Assembly: GCF_000717875.1 (NCBI RefSeq) | Contig: NZ_JOCT01000024.1 | Location: 1-64,000, forward strand | From: Streptomyces sp. NRRL S-455 | GTDB taxonomy: Bacteria > Actinomycetota > Actinomycetes > Streptomycetales > Streptomycetaceae | Direction of reading: 5' to 3' | DNA length: 64,000 nucleotides | In this document: piece after piece, positions 1-7,921 of the stretch | How the letters are laid out: every line of letters begins with the position of its first letter | How positions within the stretch are numbered: position 1 is the first letter of the stretch | Made by a program: the position numbers and the translations under genes | Notes under the pieces: model-generated | Seen by the model: the letters and a program-made list of their open reading frames with translations, nothing else | What the model was told of the DNA's origin: nothing | The model's database searches: none

Positions 1-1149
1 CACCCCCTGTGCGCCGCCCACCTCCACGGCCCACCCCTCGCCCTCGCCACAGCCGCCGACCTCGCGGCCTCCGCCCTCAACCCGTCCCTCGACTCCTGGG
101 ACCAAGGGCCAGGGGCGTCGGAGCTGGAAACCCTGGTGACGGCGGCACTGGCCAAGGACATCTACCCGCACAGCGAAACAGCCGACTCCCTCATCACCAC
201 CGGCGGCACCGAGGCCAACCAACTCGCCCTCCTCCTCGCCCGGGAGACCCACGGCGGCACTGTGCGACTCGTGTGCGGAGCGAACGCCCACCACTCACTG
301 AGACGAGCCGCCTGGCTGCTCGGACTGCCCCAGCCCGTCGTCGTACCCACCCCGACCGGCACCCTCGACCCCGTCACCCTCGACGAGACACTCACCCGCA
401 CACCCGGCCCGCTGCTCGTCGCCGCCACCGCCGGCACCACCGACGCCGGGCTCATCGACCCACTGCCCCAGATCGCCGCCCACTGCACAGCCCACGGCGC
501 CCGCCTGCACATCGACGCCGCCTACGGCGGAGCCCTCCTCTTCAGCGACCGGCACCGCCCCCGGCTCACCGGGCTCGACACCGCCGACACCGTCACCCTC
601 GACCTGCACAAACTCGGCTGGCAACCAGTCGCCGCAGGCCTCCTCGCCGTCAGAAACTCCCAGGACCTCACCGCCCTGCACCACCACGCCGACTACCTGA
701 ACGCCACCGACGACACCGAAGCAGGCCTGCCCGACCTGCTCGGACGATCCCTGCGCACCACCCGCCGCCCCGACGTCCTCAAAATCGCCGTCACCCTCAA
801 GACGCTCGGCCGCACCGGCCTCGGCGCGCTCGTCGACCAGGTGTGCTCCCACGCCCGCCAGTTCGCCGAACTCGTCCACCAGCACCCCGGCTTCGAACTC
901 CACTCCCGCCCCGCCATCAGCACAGTCCTCTTCCGGCCCGCCGACGCCACCGACGCGACCGTGGCCGCCGTACGCCGTGCGCTCCTCACCGACGGCCGAG
1001 CCGTCCTCGGCCGCGCCCGTCTCGACGGCCGGCTCTGGCTCAAGGCCACCCTCCTCAACCCCGCCACCGGGCCCGACGACCTCGCCGCCCTGCTGCACCT
1101 CGTCACAGCCCGGCAAGCGACACCCGCGGAAGGACACACCCCCCGATGA
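1..1149 (+). CDS. PLP-dependent amino acid decarboxylase, DesA-like (5' partial)
   Basis: The reading frame is open from base 1, so the N-terminus lies outside the window; 382 codons are visible. The protein is a group II, fold-type I PLP decarboxylase: it has the TTGGTEANQLAL segment, the HIDAAYGG segment that carries the PLP-contacting Asp, and LHKLGWQPVA, whose Lys (codon 610-612) should form the Schiff base. This motif set matches the lysine/diaminobutyrate decarboxylases of siderophore operons such as DesA. The stop overlaps the start of the next gene (ATGA), which encodes an amine N-hydroxylase, so the two probably make and hydroxylate a diamine such as cadaverine. Substrate is inferred from context; lysine, ornithine or diaminobutyrate are all possible. 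Confidence 0.85.
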   Translation, partial: HPLCAAHLHGPPLALATAADLAASALNPSLDSWDQGPGASELETLVTAALAKDIYPHSETADSLITTGGTEANQLALLLARETHGGTVRLVCGANAHHSLRRAAWLLGLPQPVVVPTPTGTLDPVTLDETLTRTPGPLLVAATAGTTDAGLIDPLPQIAAHCTAHGARLHIDAAYGGALLFSDRHRPRLTGLDTADTVTLDLHKLGWQPVAAGLLAVRNSQDLTALHHHADYLNATDDTEAGLPDLLGRSLRTTRRPDVLKIAVTLKTLGRTGLGALVDQVCSHARQFAELVHQHPGFELHSRPAISTVLFRPADATDATVAAVRRALLTDGRAVLGRARLDGRLWLKATLLNPATGPDDLAALLHLVTARQATPAEGHTPR

Positions 1150-2567
1150 ACCACGCCCCGACCCCCCACCCACACCACGAGCCCGACGCCCCCCGCGACC
1201 TCGTCGGCATCGGTATCGGCCCCGCCAACCTCTCCCTCGCCGCACTCGCCCACCCACTCGGCGAACTCGACACCGCCTTCTACGAGCAACGCCCCGCCTT
1301 CGGATGGCACTCCGGCCTGCTCATCGAAGGCGCCACCATCCAGGTCCCCTTCCTCGCCGACCTCGTGACCCTCGCCGACCCCACCAGCCCCTGGAGCTTC
1401 CTCAACTGGCTCAGGTCCCGCGAGCGGCTCTTCCCCTTCTACTTCGCCGAACGCTTCCACACCCAGCGCGCCGAATACGACGCCTACTGCCACTGGGTCT
1501 GCGAGAACCTCCCCGGACTCCACTTCGGCCACCAGGTCGACGCAGTCCGCTGGAACCCCGAACGCGACGTCTTCGAGGTCGACTTCACCCAGCTCGACAA
1601 AGACGGAGAAGCCGAAGCCCTCGGCCGCACCTACACACGGAACGTCGTCCTCGGCGTCGGCACCGAACCCTACGTCCCGGACCCCCTCACACCCCTCGTC
1701 CAAGCCCCCGGCGTGCCCGTCGTACACGCCGCCGACTACCTCGAACACCGCGCCGCCCTCCTCACCGCCGAGCACATCACCGTCGTGGGCATCGGACAGT
1801 CCGGCGCCGAGATCTTCCTCGACCTGCTGCGCAACAGACCCGCCGGGCGCGAAAAAATCCACTGGCTGGGCCGCACCGAGGCCTTCGCACCCATGGAGTA
1901 CTCCAAGCTCGGCCTGGAGCACTTCACCCCCGACCACACCCGCTACTTCCACGCCCTGCCCGAGCCCACCCGCGACCGCCTCGTCGCCGGCCAGTGGCAA
2001 CTGCACAAGGGCATCGACACCGCCACCATCGCCGCCATCCACGACGAGCTCTACCGCCGCACCCTGCACGGCGGCTGGCCCGACGCCGTCCTCACCCCCG
2101 GCGTCCGCGTCCGCACCGCCGGCCGCATCGCCACCACCAAAGTGGAACTCCACCTGGAACACGAACCGCAGGACAGCCGCACCCGCCTCACCACCGACGC
2201 CGTCGTCCTGGCCACCGGCTACCGCGAGCGCCCCCTCGACCGCCTCCTCGCCGGCCTCGACCCCTACATGCGCCGCGACAACCGCGAACGTCCCCGCGTC
2301 GACGAGGACCACCGCCTCGTCCTCGACCCGTCCGTCACCGGCACGGTCTACGTCCAGAACGCCGAGACCCACACCCACGGCGTCGGCGCCGCCGACCTCG
2401 GCCTCACCGCCTGGCGCAGCGCGATCATCCTCAACTCCCTCACCGGAAGGGAGGCATACGCGCTGCCCCGGCGTACCGCCTTCACCACCTTCGGCCTCAG
2501 CCGGCGGCAGCAGGTACCGCCGCCCCGCGAGGCACCGGCCCTGACCCCGCTCGTCGACCGAAGGTGA
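1146..2567 (+). CDS. FAD/NADPH-dependent lysine or diamine N-monooxygenase
   Basis: A 473-residue protein of the IucD/DesB/AlcA N-hydroxylase family, which uses FAD and NADPH to hydroxylate a terminal amine, the committed step to hydroxamate siderophores. Visible marks are the N-terminal FAD motif GIGIGPANLSLAAL (around residues 21-34), the NADPH motif GIGQSGAEIFLDLL (around 217-230) and the late ATGY motif. Length is typical. The ATG overlaps the stop of the upstream decarboxylase by the ATGA arrangement, indicating translational coupling. No acyltransferase or NIS synthetase follows: the next gene is an opposed nucleotidase, so the rest of any siderophore operon must lie to the left of the window or elsewhere. 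Confidence 0.9.
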   Translation: MNHAPTPHPHHEPDAPRDLVGIGIGPANLSLAALAHPLGELDTAFYEQRPAFGWHSGLLIEGATIQVPFLADLVTLADPTSPWSFLNWLRSRERLFPFYFAERFHTQRAEYDAYCHWVCENLPGLHFGHQVDAVRWNPERDVFEVDFTQLDKDGEAEALGRTYTRNVVLGVGTEPYVPDPLTPLVQAPGVPVVHAADYLEHRAALLTAEHITVVGIGQSGAEIFLDLLRNRPAGREKIHWLGRTEAFAPMEYSKLGLEHFTPDHTRYFHALPEPTRDRLVAGQWQLHKGIDTATIAAIHDELYRRTLHGGWPDAVLTPGVRVRTAGRIATTKVELHLEHEPQDSRTRLTTDAVVLATGYRERPLDRLLAGLDPYMRRDNRERPRVDEDHRLVLDPSVTGTVYVQNAETHTHGVGAADLGLTAWRSAIILNSLTGREAYALPRRTAFTTFGLSRRQQVPPPREAPALTPLVDRR

Positions 2568-2580
2568 CGAACCCCGGTGC

Positions 2581-4389
2581 TCAGAAGACGGGCACACCGT
2601 CCCGCGTGAGCTTCCAGTCCACCGCCGCGAACTCGGCCGGATCGATCGACCCCTTCGCCTTCACCCAGGCGATCATGGTGTTGCGGATCTCGTCCGAGTT
2701 CGACCACAGCAACTGAGCCGCGGCGACATGCGGGAAGTTCCCGCCACCATTGGCCCGGTAATTGTTCACCGCGAACACGAACCTCGCGTCGTCCGCGAGC
2801 GGCTGCCCCTCGAACCGCACGTTCGTCACCCGCGAACCGGCCGGCTTCGCGATGTCGATCTCGTACGACAGACCGCTCACCACGTCATAGTTGTAGTCCG
2901 GCGTGCCGTTCGCGTTCGTCAGCTTCGCCGGATCCACCGCGGCGCCCGGCGCCGTCCGCACGAAGTAGTTCGCCGAGAACTCCAGGTACGCCTTCATCTG
3001 CGCACCCGTCATCAGCCGGGCCTCCAGCGTGTTCTCGAAGACGTACAGACCCGCCACGTCCCGGATCGTCACCTCACCCGCCGGAATCCTCGCCGACCGC
3101 GAGAAGCACGCCGCCTGCGACAGCACCGGCAGCGCGGCGTACTCCGTCCCCGCCAAAGCCTGCTTCACCGTGTCCGCCTGGATGTGGTTGATCAGGTCGA
3201 TGATCGGCACGTCCTTGTACGGCGCCTCGGCCGACGTCATCTCCGCCGCGTTGGTGCCGATGACCTGGTTGACGTACGCCACGACCTTCTCGTGCTCGTC
3301 CGAGAGCAGCTTCGTGATCCTCGGGTCCTCCTCCACCGTGTTGGAGTTGAGGACCTTCGCGCCCACCTTCTCGACCTTCCAGCAGCCCTTCACCCAGACC
3401 AGCTCGAAGTCGAACAGCGTCAGCCGCTGCCCCCACTTCAGCGGCTCCGACAGCACGACCCGCTTGCCGGTCTTCTTGTTGGTCACGAAGTACTCGGGGA
3501 TCTCCGTGTGCGCGTGCCCGACCAGGATCGCGTCGATACCCGGCACCTGCTCGGCCACCAGCCCGGCCGCGTTCTCGATGTACGGCAACTGGTCACCGTA
3601 GGACGACGTCCCCGACGAACCGCTGTGCGCCGAGACGATCACCACGTCCGCACCCATCGACCGCAGCCTCGGCACCCACTTCGCCGCCTGCTCCTCCAGA
3701 CCCGGGAACGTCATCTTCCCCTGCACGTTCGCCTTGTCCCAGATCGCGATCCCCGGGTTGGTCAGACCCAGCACCGCCACCTTCACGTCCCGCCCGAACG
3801 GCGTGCGCAGCCGGTGCATGCTGTACGGCGCGAACGCCGGCCGCAGCGTCTTCGCGTCCAGCGCGTTCGCGCCCAGCAGCGGGAAACGGCACTGCTGCTC
3901 GAACTTCCGCAGCACCGGAATGCCGTAGTTGAACTCGTGGTTGCCGAGCGCCGCCGCGTCGTAGTCCATGGCGTTCATCGCCTGCGCCATCGGGTGCACC
4001 GGGCCGCCCTCGGCGGTGATCGGGTCCACCTTGGCGTAGTAGTACGACAACTGCGTGCCCTGGATGGTGTCGCCCGCGTCGATCAGCAGCGTGTTGCGGC
4101 GGCCCTTCTCCTCGCGGACCCGGTTCACCAGCGTCGAGACCTTCGCGAGACCGACGTCGTTGTGGTCCTTGTCGTCGAACTCCTTGTCCGTGAAGTAGTC
4201 CCAGTTGAAGACGTTGCCGTGCAGATCCGTCGTCCCCATCACGGTGAACGCGTACCGCTTCACGCCCCGACCGGCAGCGCCGCTCGCCTCGGCCGCGTGA
4301 GCACCCGGCGTCGAGACCGCTCCGGCCAGCGCCACCCCCGCCCCGGTCACGGCGGACTTCTCCAGGAACTTCCGGCGGTTCAACGGCAT
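2581..4389 (-). CDS. Tat-exported bifunctional metallophosphatase/5'-nucleotidase
   Basis: A 602-residue secreted phosphohydrolase. The N-terminus NRRKFLEKSAVTGAG is a Tat twin-arginine signal followed by a hydrophobic stretch and an AHA-type cleavage site. The calcineurin-like metal-binding motifs appear in order: TTDLHGN, DAGDTIQG, GNHEFNYG, and GHAHTE; the C-terminal half matches the 5'-nucleotidase substrate domain. Such enzymes hydrolyse nucleoside mono- or cyclic phosphates outside the cell to scavenge phosphate and nucleosides. The chosen ATG has a GAGGAG ribosome site and is the one that starts the Tat signal; longer versions of the frame have no such support. A tandem direct repeat lies just upstream. 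Confidence 0.93.
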   Translation of the reverse strand: MPLNRRKFLEKSAVTGAGVALAGAVSTPGAHAAEASGAAGRGVKRYAFTVMGTTDLHGNVFNWDYFTDKEFDDKDHNDVGLAKVSTLVNRVREEKGRRNTLLIDAGDTIQGTQLSYYYAKVDPITAEGGPVHPMAQAMNAMDYDAAALGNHEFNYGIPVLRKFEQQCRFPLLGANALDAKTLRPAFAPYSMHRLRTPFGRDVKVAVLGLTNPGIAIWDKANVQGKMTFPGLEEQAAKWVPRLRSMGADVVIVSAHSGSSGTSSYGDQLPYIENAAGLVAEQVPGIDAILVGHAHTEIPEYFVTNKKTGKRVVLSEPLKWGQRLTLFDFELVWVKGCWKVEKVGAKVLNSNTVEEDPRITKLLSDEHEKVVAYVNQVIGTNAAEMTSAEAPYKDVPIIDLINHIQADTVKQALAGTEYAALPVLSQAACFSRSARIPAGEVTIRDVAGLYVFENTLEARLMTGAQMKAYLEFSANYFVRTAPGAAVDPAKLTNANGTPDYNYDVVSGLSYEIDIAKPAGSRVTNVRFEGQPLADDARFVFAVNNYRANGGGNFPHVAAAQLLWSNSDEIRNTMIAWVKAKGSIDPAEFAAVDWKLTRDGVPVF

Positions 4390-4419
4390 GGCTGACTCTC
4401 CTCGCGGAATCTGTGAACG

Positions 4420-4444
4420 ACGCGCGTAGATAACGCGCGTAGAT
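4420..4444. promoter_or_regulatory. Tandem 12-bp direct repeat upstream of the nucleotidase gene
   Basis: The 12-mer ACGCGCGTAGAT occurs at 4420-4431 and again at 4433-4444, separated by one base, so the units are 13 bp apart (just over one helical turn). The repeat lies 31-55 bp upstream of the nucleotidase ATG and inside the divergent region shared with the SIMPL gene. The position suggests a regulator binding site over the nucleotidase promoter. It does not resemble the Streptomyces PHO-box consensus closely, so the regulator is unknown. Confidence 0.5.
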
Positions 4445-4553
4445 TCTGACCCGAACATGACCGACAGCAACAGCCCCGACAGGTTGCGATTGGATGACTC
4501 GGAGCCGCCCTTTCCACGCCTGCGGCCAGCCAAGACATGACATTGTGGGGCGT

Positions 4554-5276
4554 ATGAGCGCCCCCACCGGAGATGCCGCCCAGCCCGCCGTCCCCTACGG
4601 CACACCCGACGCCCCGCGCATCGCCGTCCGCGGCGAGGCCCTCCTCGAAGTCGACCCCGAGATCGCCCGCATCGGCATCACCGTCGCCGCCCGCGGCCGC
4701 GACCGCCGCTCCGCCCTCGACGACCTCACCCGCCGCAACGCCTCCGTCCTCGACCTCGTCAAGTCCTACGGCGACGCCGTCGAACGCCTGGAGACCGGCG
4801 CCCTCTCCATCACCCCCGAACTCGTCAAGCACGGCCGGGGCGAACGCGTCCGCACCTACCAGGGCAGCGTCCACATCACCGCCGAACTCACCGACTTCAC
4901 CGCCCTCGGCGAACTCACCACCCGCCTCGCCGACCTCGAACTCACCCGCATCGACGGCCCCTGGTGGGCCCTGCGCCCCGACTCACCGGCCCACCGCGAA
5001 GCCCGCAAGAAAGCCGTGGGAGAAGCCGTCCAGCGCGCCCGCGAATACGCCGAGGCACTCGGCACCAGCCTCGCCGCCCTCGTCGAACTCGCCGACCTCG
5101 GCGCCGAGAACGCCCCGCCGGCCTACCCCCAGGCCCCCGGCGGCCGCATGCGCTCCGCGGCCTACGCGGGCGCCGCCGAGAACGCCCCCGCGGCCCCCCT
5201 CGACCTCGAACCCCAACGCCAGCACGTCCACGCCCAGATCAACGCCCGCTTCACGATGGTGCCGCCGCGGCTGTGA
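4554..5276 (+). CDS. SIMPL (DUF541) domain-containing protein
   Basis: A 240-residue protein of the SIMPL/DUF541 family, recognised from the pattern of an early RGEALLEVDPEIARIGITV strand and the following repeated strand-helix units. Family members are often periplasmic or exported and of uncertain biochemical role, with links to oxidative stress; no signal peptide is seen here, so it is probably cytoplasmic. The ATG at 4554 is preceded by CATTGT seven bases upstream and has no clear Shine-Dalgarno site, so translation may be leaderless. It is divergent from the nucleotidase and upstream of pyk in the same direction, with 157 bp between. Confidence 0.85.
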   Translation: MSAPTGDAAQPAVPYGTPDAPRIAVRGEALLEVDPEIARIGITVAARGRDRRSALDDLTRRNASVLDLVKSYGDAVERLETGALSITPELVKHGRGERVRTYQGSVHITAELTDFTALGELTTRLADLELTRIDGPWWALRPDSPAHREARKKAVGEAVQRAREYAEALGTSLAALVELADLGAENAPPAYPQAPGGRMRSAAYAGAAENAPAAPLDLEPQRQHVHAQINARFTMVPPRL

Positions 5277-5420
5277 CGGGAGAGCGAAAACGCGAACGAA
5301 TTCCTCGATCGAATGCTCATCAGAGCACCCGGCCGCACAATTCAACACTTGTCGACAACGCTTCACGCAAAGTCTGTTGCGTAGTCACGCGCGGCCAATT
5401 CTCTACCCGCCGGTAACTCA

Positions 5421-5426
5421 TAGGCT
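5421..5426 (+). promoter_or_regulatory. Putative -10 box of pyk (leaderless)
   Basis: TAGGCT lies exactly seven bases before the pyk ATG, which has no Shine-Dalgarno sequence. A weak TTCTCT at 5399-5404 is 16 bp upstream. This spacing would put the transcription start on or next to the A of ATG, the usual arrangement for leaderless Streptomyces mRNAs. The same TAGGCT-N7-ATG arrangement occurs before coaE. Confidence 0.45.
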
Positions 5427-5433
5427 CACCCCT

Positions 5434-6870
5434 ATGCGCCGAGCCAAAATCGTCTGCACACTGGGCCCCGCCACCGACACCTACGACCAGATCAAAGACC
5501 TGGTCGACGCCGGAATGGACGTCGCCCGATTCAACCTCAGCCACGGCGGCCACGCCGAACACGAGGAGCGATACCACCGGGTCCGCAAGGCCGCCGACGA
5601 AACCGGCCGCAGCGTCGGCGTCCTCGCCGACCTTCAAGGCCCGAAAATCCGGCTCGGCCGCTTCACCGAAGGCCCCGTACTCCTTGAACGCGGCGACACC
5701 TTCACCATCACCGTGGAAGAAGGCATCGAAGGCGACCGCAACACCTGCGGCACCACCTACGCCGGCCTCGCCGACGACGTCACCACCGGCGAACGCATCC
5801 TCGTCGACGACGGCAAGGTCTGCCTCGAAGTCACCGAGACCGACGGCCCCCGCGTCCACACCACGGTCGTCGAGGGCGGCGTCATCTCCGACCACAAAGG
5901 CCTCAACCTCCCCGGCGTCGCCGTCTCCGTCCCCGCCCTCTCCAAGAAAGACGAAGACGACCTCCGTTGGGCCCTGCGCACCGGCTTCGACGTCATCGCC
6001 CTCTCCTTCGTCCGCACCGGCCGCGACATCCAGGACGTCCACCGCATCATGGACGAAGAAGGACGCCGCCTCCCCGTCATCGCCAAAATCGAAAAACCAC
6101 AGGCCGTCGAGAACATCGACGACATCGTCGCCGCCTTCGACGGCATCATGGTCGCCCGCGGAGACCTCGGCGTCGAAATGCCCCTCGAACAAGTCCCCAT
6201 CGTCCAAAAGCGCGCGATCAAACTGGCCAAACGCAACGCCAAACCAGTCATCGTCGCCACCCAGATGCTCGACTCGATGATCGACAACGCCCGCCCCACC
6301 CGAGCCGAAGCCTCCGACGTCGCCAACGCCGTCATCGACGGCACCGACGCGGTCATGCTCTCCGGCGAAACCAGCGTCGGCAACCACCCGACCGACACCG
6401 TCCGCACCATGGCCCGCATCATCGAGGCCTCGGAGGAAGACATCCTCGCCAAGGGCCTCCCCCCACTCACCGAACACAACAAACCCCGCACCCAAGCCGG
6501 CGCAGTCGCCCGAGCCGCCGCCGAAATCGGCGACTTCCTCGGCGCCCGCTTCCTCGTCGCCTTCACCCAGTCCGGCGACACCGCCCGCCGCCTCTCCCGC
6601 TACCGCTCCCCGATCCCCCTCCTCGCCTTCACCCCCGACCAGGCCACCCGCTCCCAGCTCAGCCTCACCTGGGGCGTGGAGACCTTCCTCGGCCCCTGCG
6701 TGGACTCCACGGACGCCATGGTGTCCCAGGTCGACGAACTACTGCTCCGCTACGGCCGCTGCCGCCGGGGCGACACGGTCGTCATCACGGCGGGCTCCCC
6801 GCCCGGCGTCTCGGGCTCGACGAACATGGTCCGGGTCCACCACATCGGCGAGGACGACGGCCCGAGGTAG
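5434..6870 (+). CDS. pyk: Pyruvate kinase
   Basis: A 478-residue pyruvate kinase, which converts phosphoenolpyruvate and ADP to pyruvate and ATP in the last step of glycolysis. The N-terminus MRRAKIVCTLGPATD is diagnostic. The catalytic barrel shows ARFNLSHG, the active-site helix with KIEKPQAVEN, the metal-binding MVARGDLGVE, and the signature ending DAVMLSGETSVG; the C-terminal allosteric domain ends with an ITAGSPPG segment typical of the family. Length is standard. The start was set at the conserved N-terminus. The gene converges with the HTH/LAGLIDADG gene, four bases away. Confidence 0.97.
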   Translation: MRRAKIVCTLGPATDTYDQIKDLVDAGMDVARFNLSHGGHAEHEERYHRVRKAADETGRSVGVLADLQGPKIRLGRFTEGPVLLERGDTFTITVEEGIEGDRNTCGTTYAGLADDVTTGERILVDDGKVCLEVTETDGPRVHTTVVEGGVISDHKGLNLPGVAVSVPALSKKDEDDLRWALRTGFDVIALSFVRTGRDIQDVHRIMDEEGRRLPVIAKIEKPQAVENIDDIVAAFDGIMVARGDLGVEMPLEQVPIVQKRAIKLAKRNAKPVIVATQMLDSMIDNARPTRAEASDVANAVIDGTDAVMLSGETSVGNHPTDTVRTMARIIEASEEDILAKGLPPLTEHNKPRTQAGAVARAAAEIGDFLGARFLVAFTQSGDTARRLSRYRSPIPLLAFTPDQATRSQLSLTWGVETFLGPCVDSTDAMVSQVDELLLRYGRCRRGDTVVITAGSPPGVSGSTNMVRVHHIGEDDGPR

Positions 6871-6874
6871 GCCG

Positions 6875-7636
6875 TCAGTACTTGGGCCCGACGTGGGCGT
6901 CCATGAGAGCCACGGAGGCCTTGCGGGCCACGGAGATGTTGAACGGGTTGCCGCCGCGGGTGCAGTGCGTCCACTCGACACCGAGCTTGTCGAGCGTGTC
7001 GGTGTACAGCCGCCGGATGTCCTCGGAGACGTTGGTGAAGAAGTACCGGGGATACTCGTAGCGCTTGCGCTCGCCGGCGACCACACGGGTCGTCCAGTTG
7101 GTGATCCGGCAGCCGTCCGAGTGGACGAGCCCTCGGATGAACTCCCAGGGGTGGTGGGCGTCGACGATGGCCTGCTGCCAGGGTTCGAGGACGATACGGC
7201 GTTCGTGTTTCTTACCGGAACCGTGCTGGGGAAAGAGGTGCGGCCAGTGCCTGCTGTAGCTGACCACTGAGACGTATCCCTGGGCCTGAGTGCGCGAGGA
7301 GCGCCCAGTCGGGTTAATGCTACGCATGGCGATCTCGCATGCTTCGATCAGACCGGGCCATGAGTTTGCGCACGCGACTCTCAGGTAATAGCCGGTGCCA
7401 CGAGGGCTGCTGCTGATGCAGCCATCGCCGAGGTAGAGACCCAGTAGGTAGGCGTACGCGCGCTCGTCGGCGGGCGGTCCGGGGTCTGGAGGCGCCATAC
7501 GGGGCCGCGGCTCGAGGCGGTCATGCCAGGAGCGGATCGCGGCCCGTGAGATGCCTGTCTCGCGGCTGACCGAGTTCAGGCTGCGTCCCTGGGCCACCAG
7601 TGCGAGCGCTCGCTTGCGTGTGCTGAGGTCATACAT
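6875..7636 (-). CDS. HTH protein with two LAGLIDADG-like motifs (possible freestanding homing endonuclease)
   Basis: A 253-residue protein. Residues 6-41 form a homeodomain-like helix-turn-helix of the transposase/recombinase type (AQGRSLNSVSRETGISRAAI). Downstream are two sequences with the LAGLIDADG dodecapeptide pattern: YLLGLYLGDG at 63-72 and FIRGLVHSDG at 166-175, about 100 residues apart, as in single-chain homing endonucleases; the acidic residues D71 and D174 are in the catalytic position. Databases often call such proteins transcriptional regulators. The gene lies downstream of the tRNA in the same direction, beyond a terminator, and ends four bases from pyk. Codon use is less GC-biased than in its neighbours, which fits acquisition by transfer. 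DNA cleavage is inferred, not shown. Confidence 0.8.
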   Translation of the reverse strand: MYDLSTRKRALALVAQGRSLNSVSRETGISRAAIRSWHDRLEPRPRMAPPDPGPPADERAYAYLLGLYLGDGCISSSPRGTGYYLRVACANSWPGLIEACEIAMRSINPTGRSSRTQAQGYVSVVSYSRHWPHLFPQHGSGKKHERRIVLEPWQQAIVDAHHPWEFIRGLVHSDGCRITNWTTRVVAGERKRYEYPRYFFTNVSEDIRRLYTDTLDKLGVEWTHCTRGGNPFNISVARKASVALMDAHVGPKY

Positions 7637-7674
7637 GCGGCCACTGTGAAGCTGTGATCACAGTGACACGCAGC

Positions 7675-7711
7675 AAAAAGCGGATGTTCACGAGAACGTG
7701 GACATCCGCTT
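7675..7711 (-). terminator. Rho-independent terminator after the tRNA gene
   Basis: A 14-bp stem (7679-7692 pairing with 7697-7710, one G-U pair) closes a four-base loop AGAA. On the minus strand it is followed by TTTTT (7679-7675). It lies about 34 nt beyond the tRNA 3' end and before the HTH/LAGLIDADG gene, so it should end the tRNA transcript and limit read-through into that gene. Confidence 0.85.
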
Positions 7712-7744
7712 CGGGGGTCGTGACCTTGGAAAGTAAGGAAAAAG

Positions 7745-7819
7745 TGCCCCGGGTCGGACTCGAACCGACACTGTATGGGTTTTGAATCCATTGCCTGCTG
7801 CCAATTGGGCTACCGGGGC
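7745..7819 (-). tRNA. tRNA with CAA anticodon (tRNA-Leu by anticodon), short variable loop
   Basis: On the minus strand a cloverleaf can be drawn: acceptor stem GCCCCGG/CCGGGGC (7 bp, perfect), T-arm GTCGG-TTCGAGT-CCGAC, anticodon loop TTCAAAA giving anticodon CAA (leucine UUG), and discriminator A73. CCA is not encoded. Two points are odd. The variable region is only ACAGT (5 nt), whereas bacterial tRNA-Leu normally has a long variable arm. There are also C-A mismatches at the inner ends of the D stem (13-22) and anticodon stem (31-39), with a 10-nt D loop. It is probably what annotation programs call tRNA-Leu(CAA), but whether LeuRS charges it cannot be told here. Confidence 0.85.
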
Positions 7820-7921
7820 CCGGTGAATCCAAGGTTGACCTCGACCCACTGCCTGACCACCATACCGCAGCTAGGTACGCTCTTGGGAGCAGTACCGGCC
7901 TGCCCCTACCAAGGAGCCCAC

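Noticed and set aside
2728..4395. Plus-strand 555-codon frame over the nucleotidase gene
   Set aside because: Antisense shadow rich in Arg/His/Val; the minus-strand protein has the Tat signal and all metallophosphatase motifs.
7745..7819. bldA-type tRNA
   Set aside because: bldA reads UUA with anticodon UAA; the anticodon here is CAA and the body is type I.
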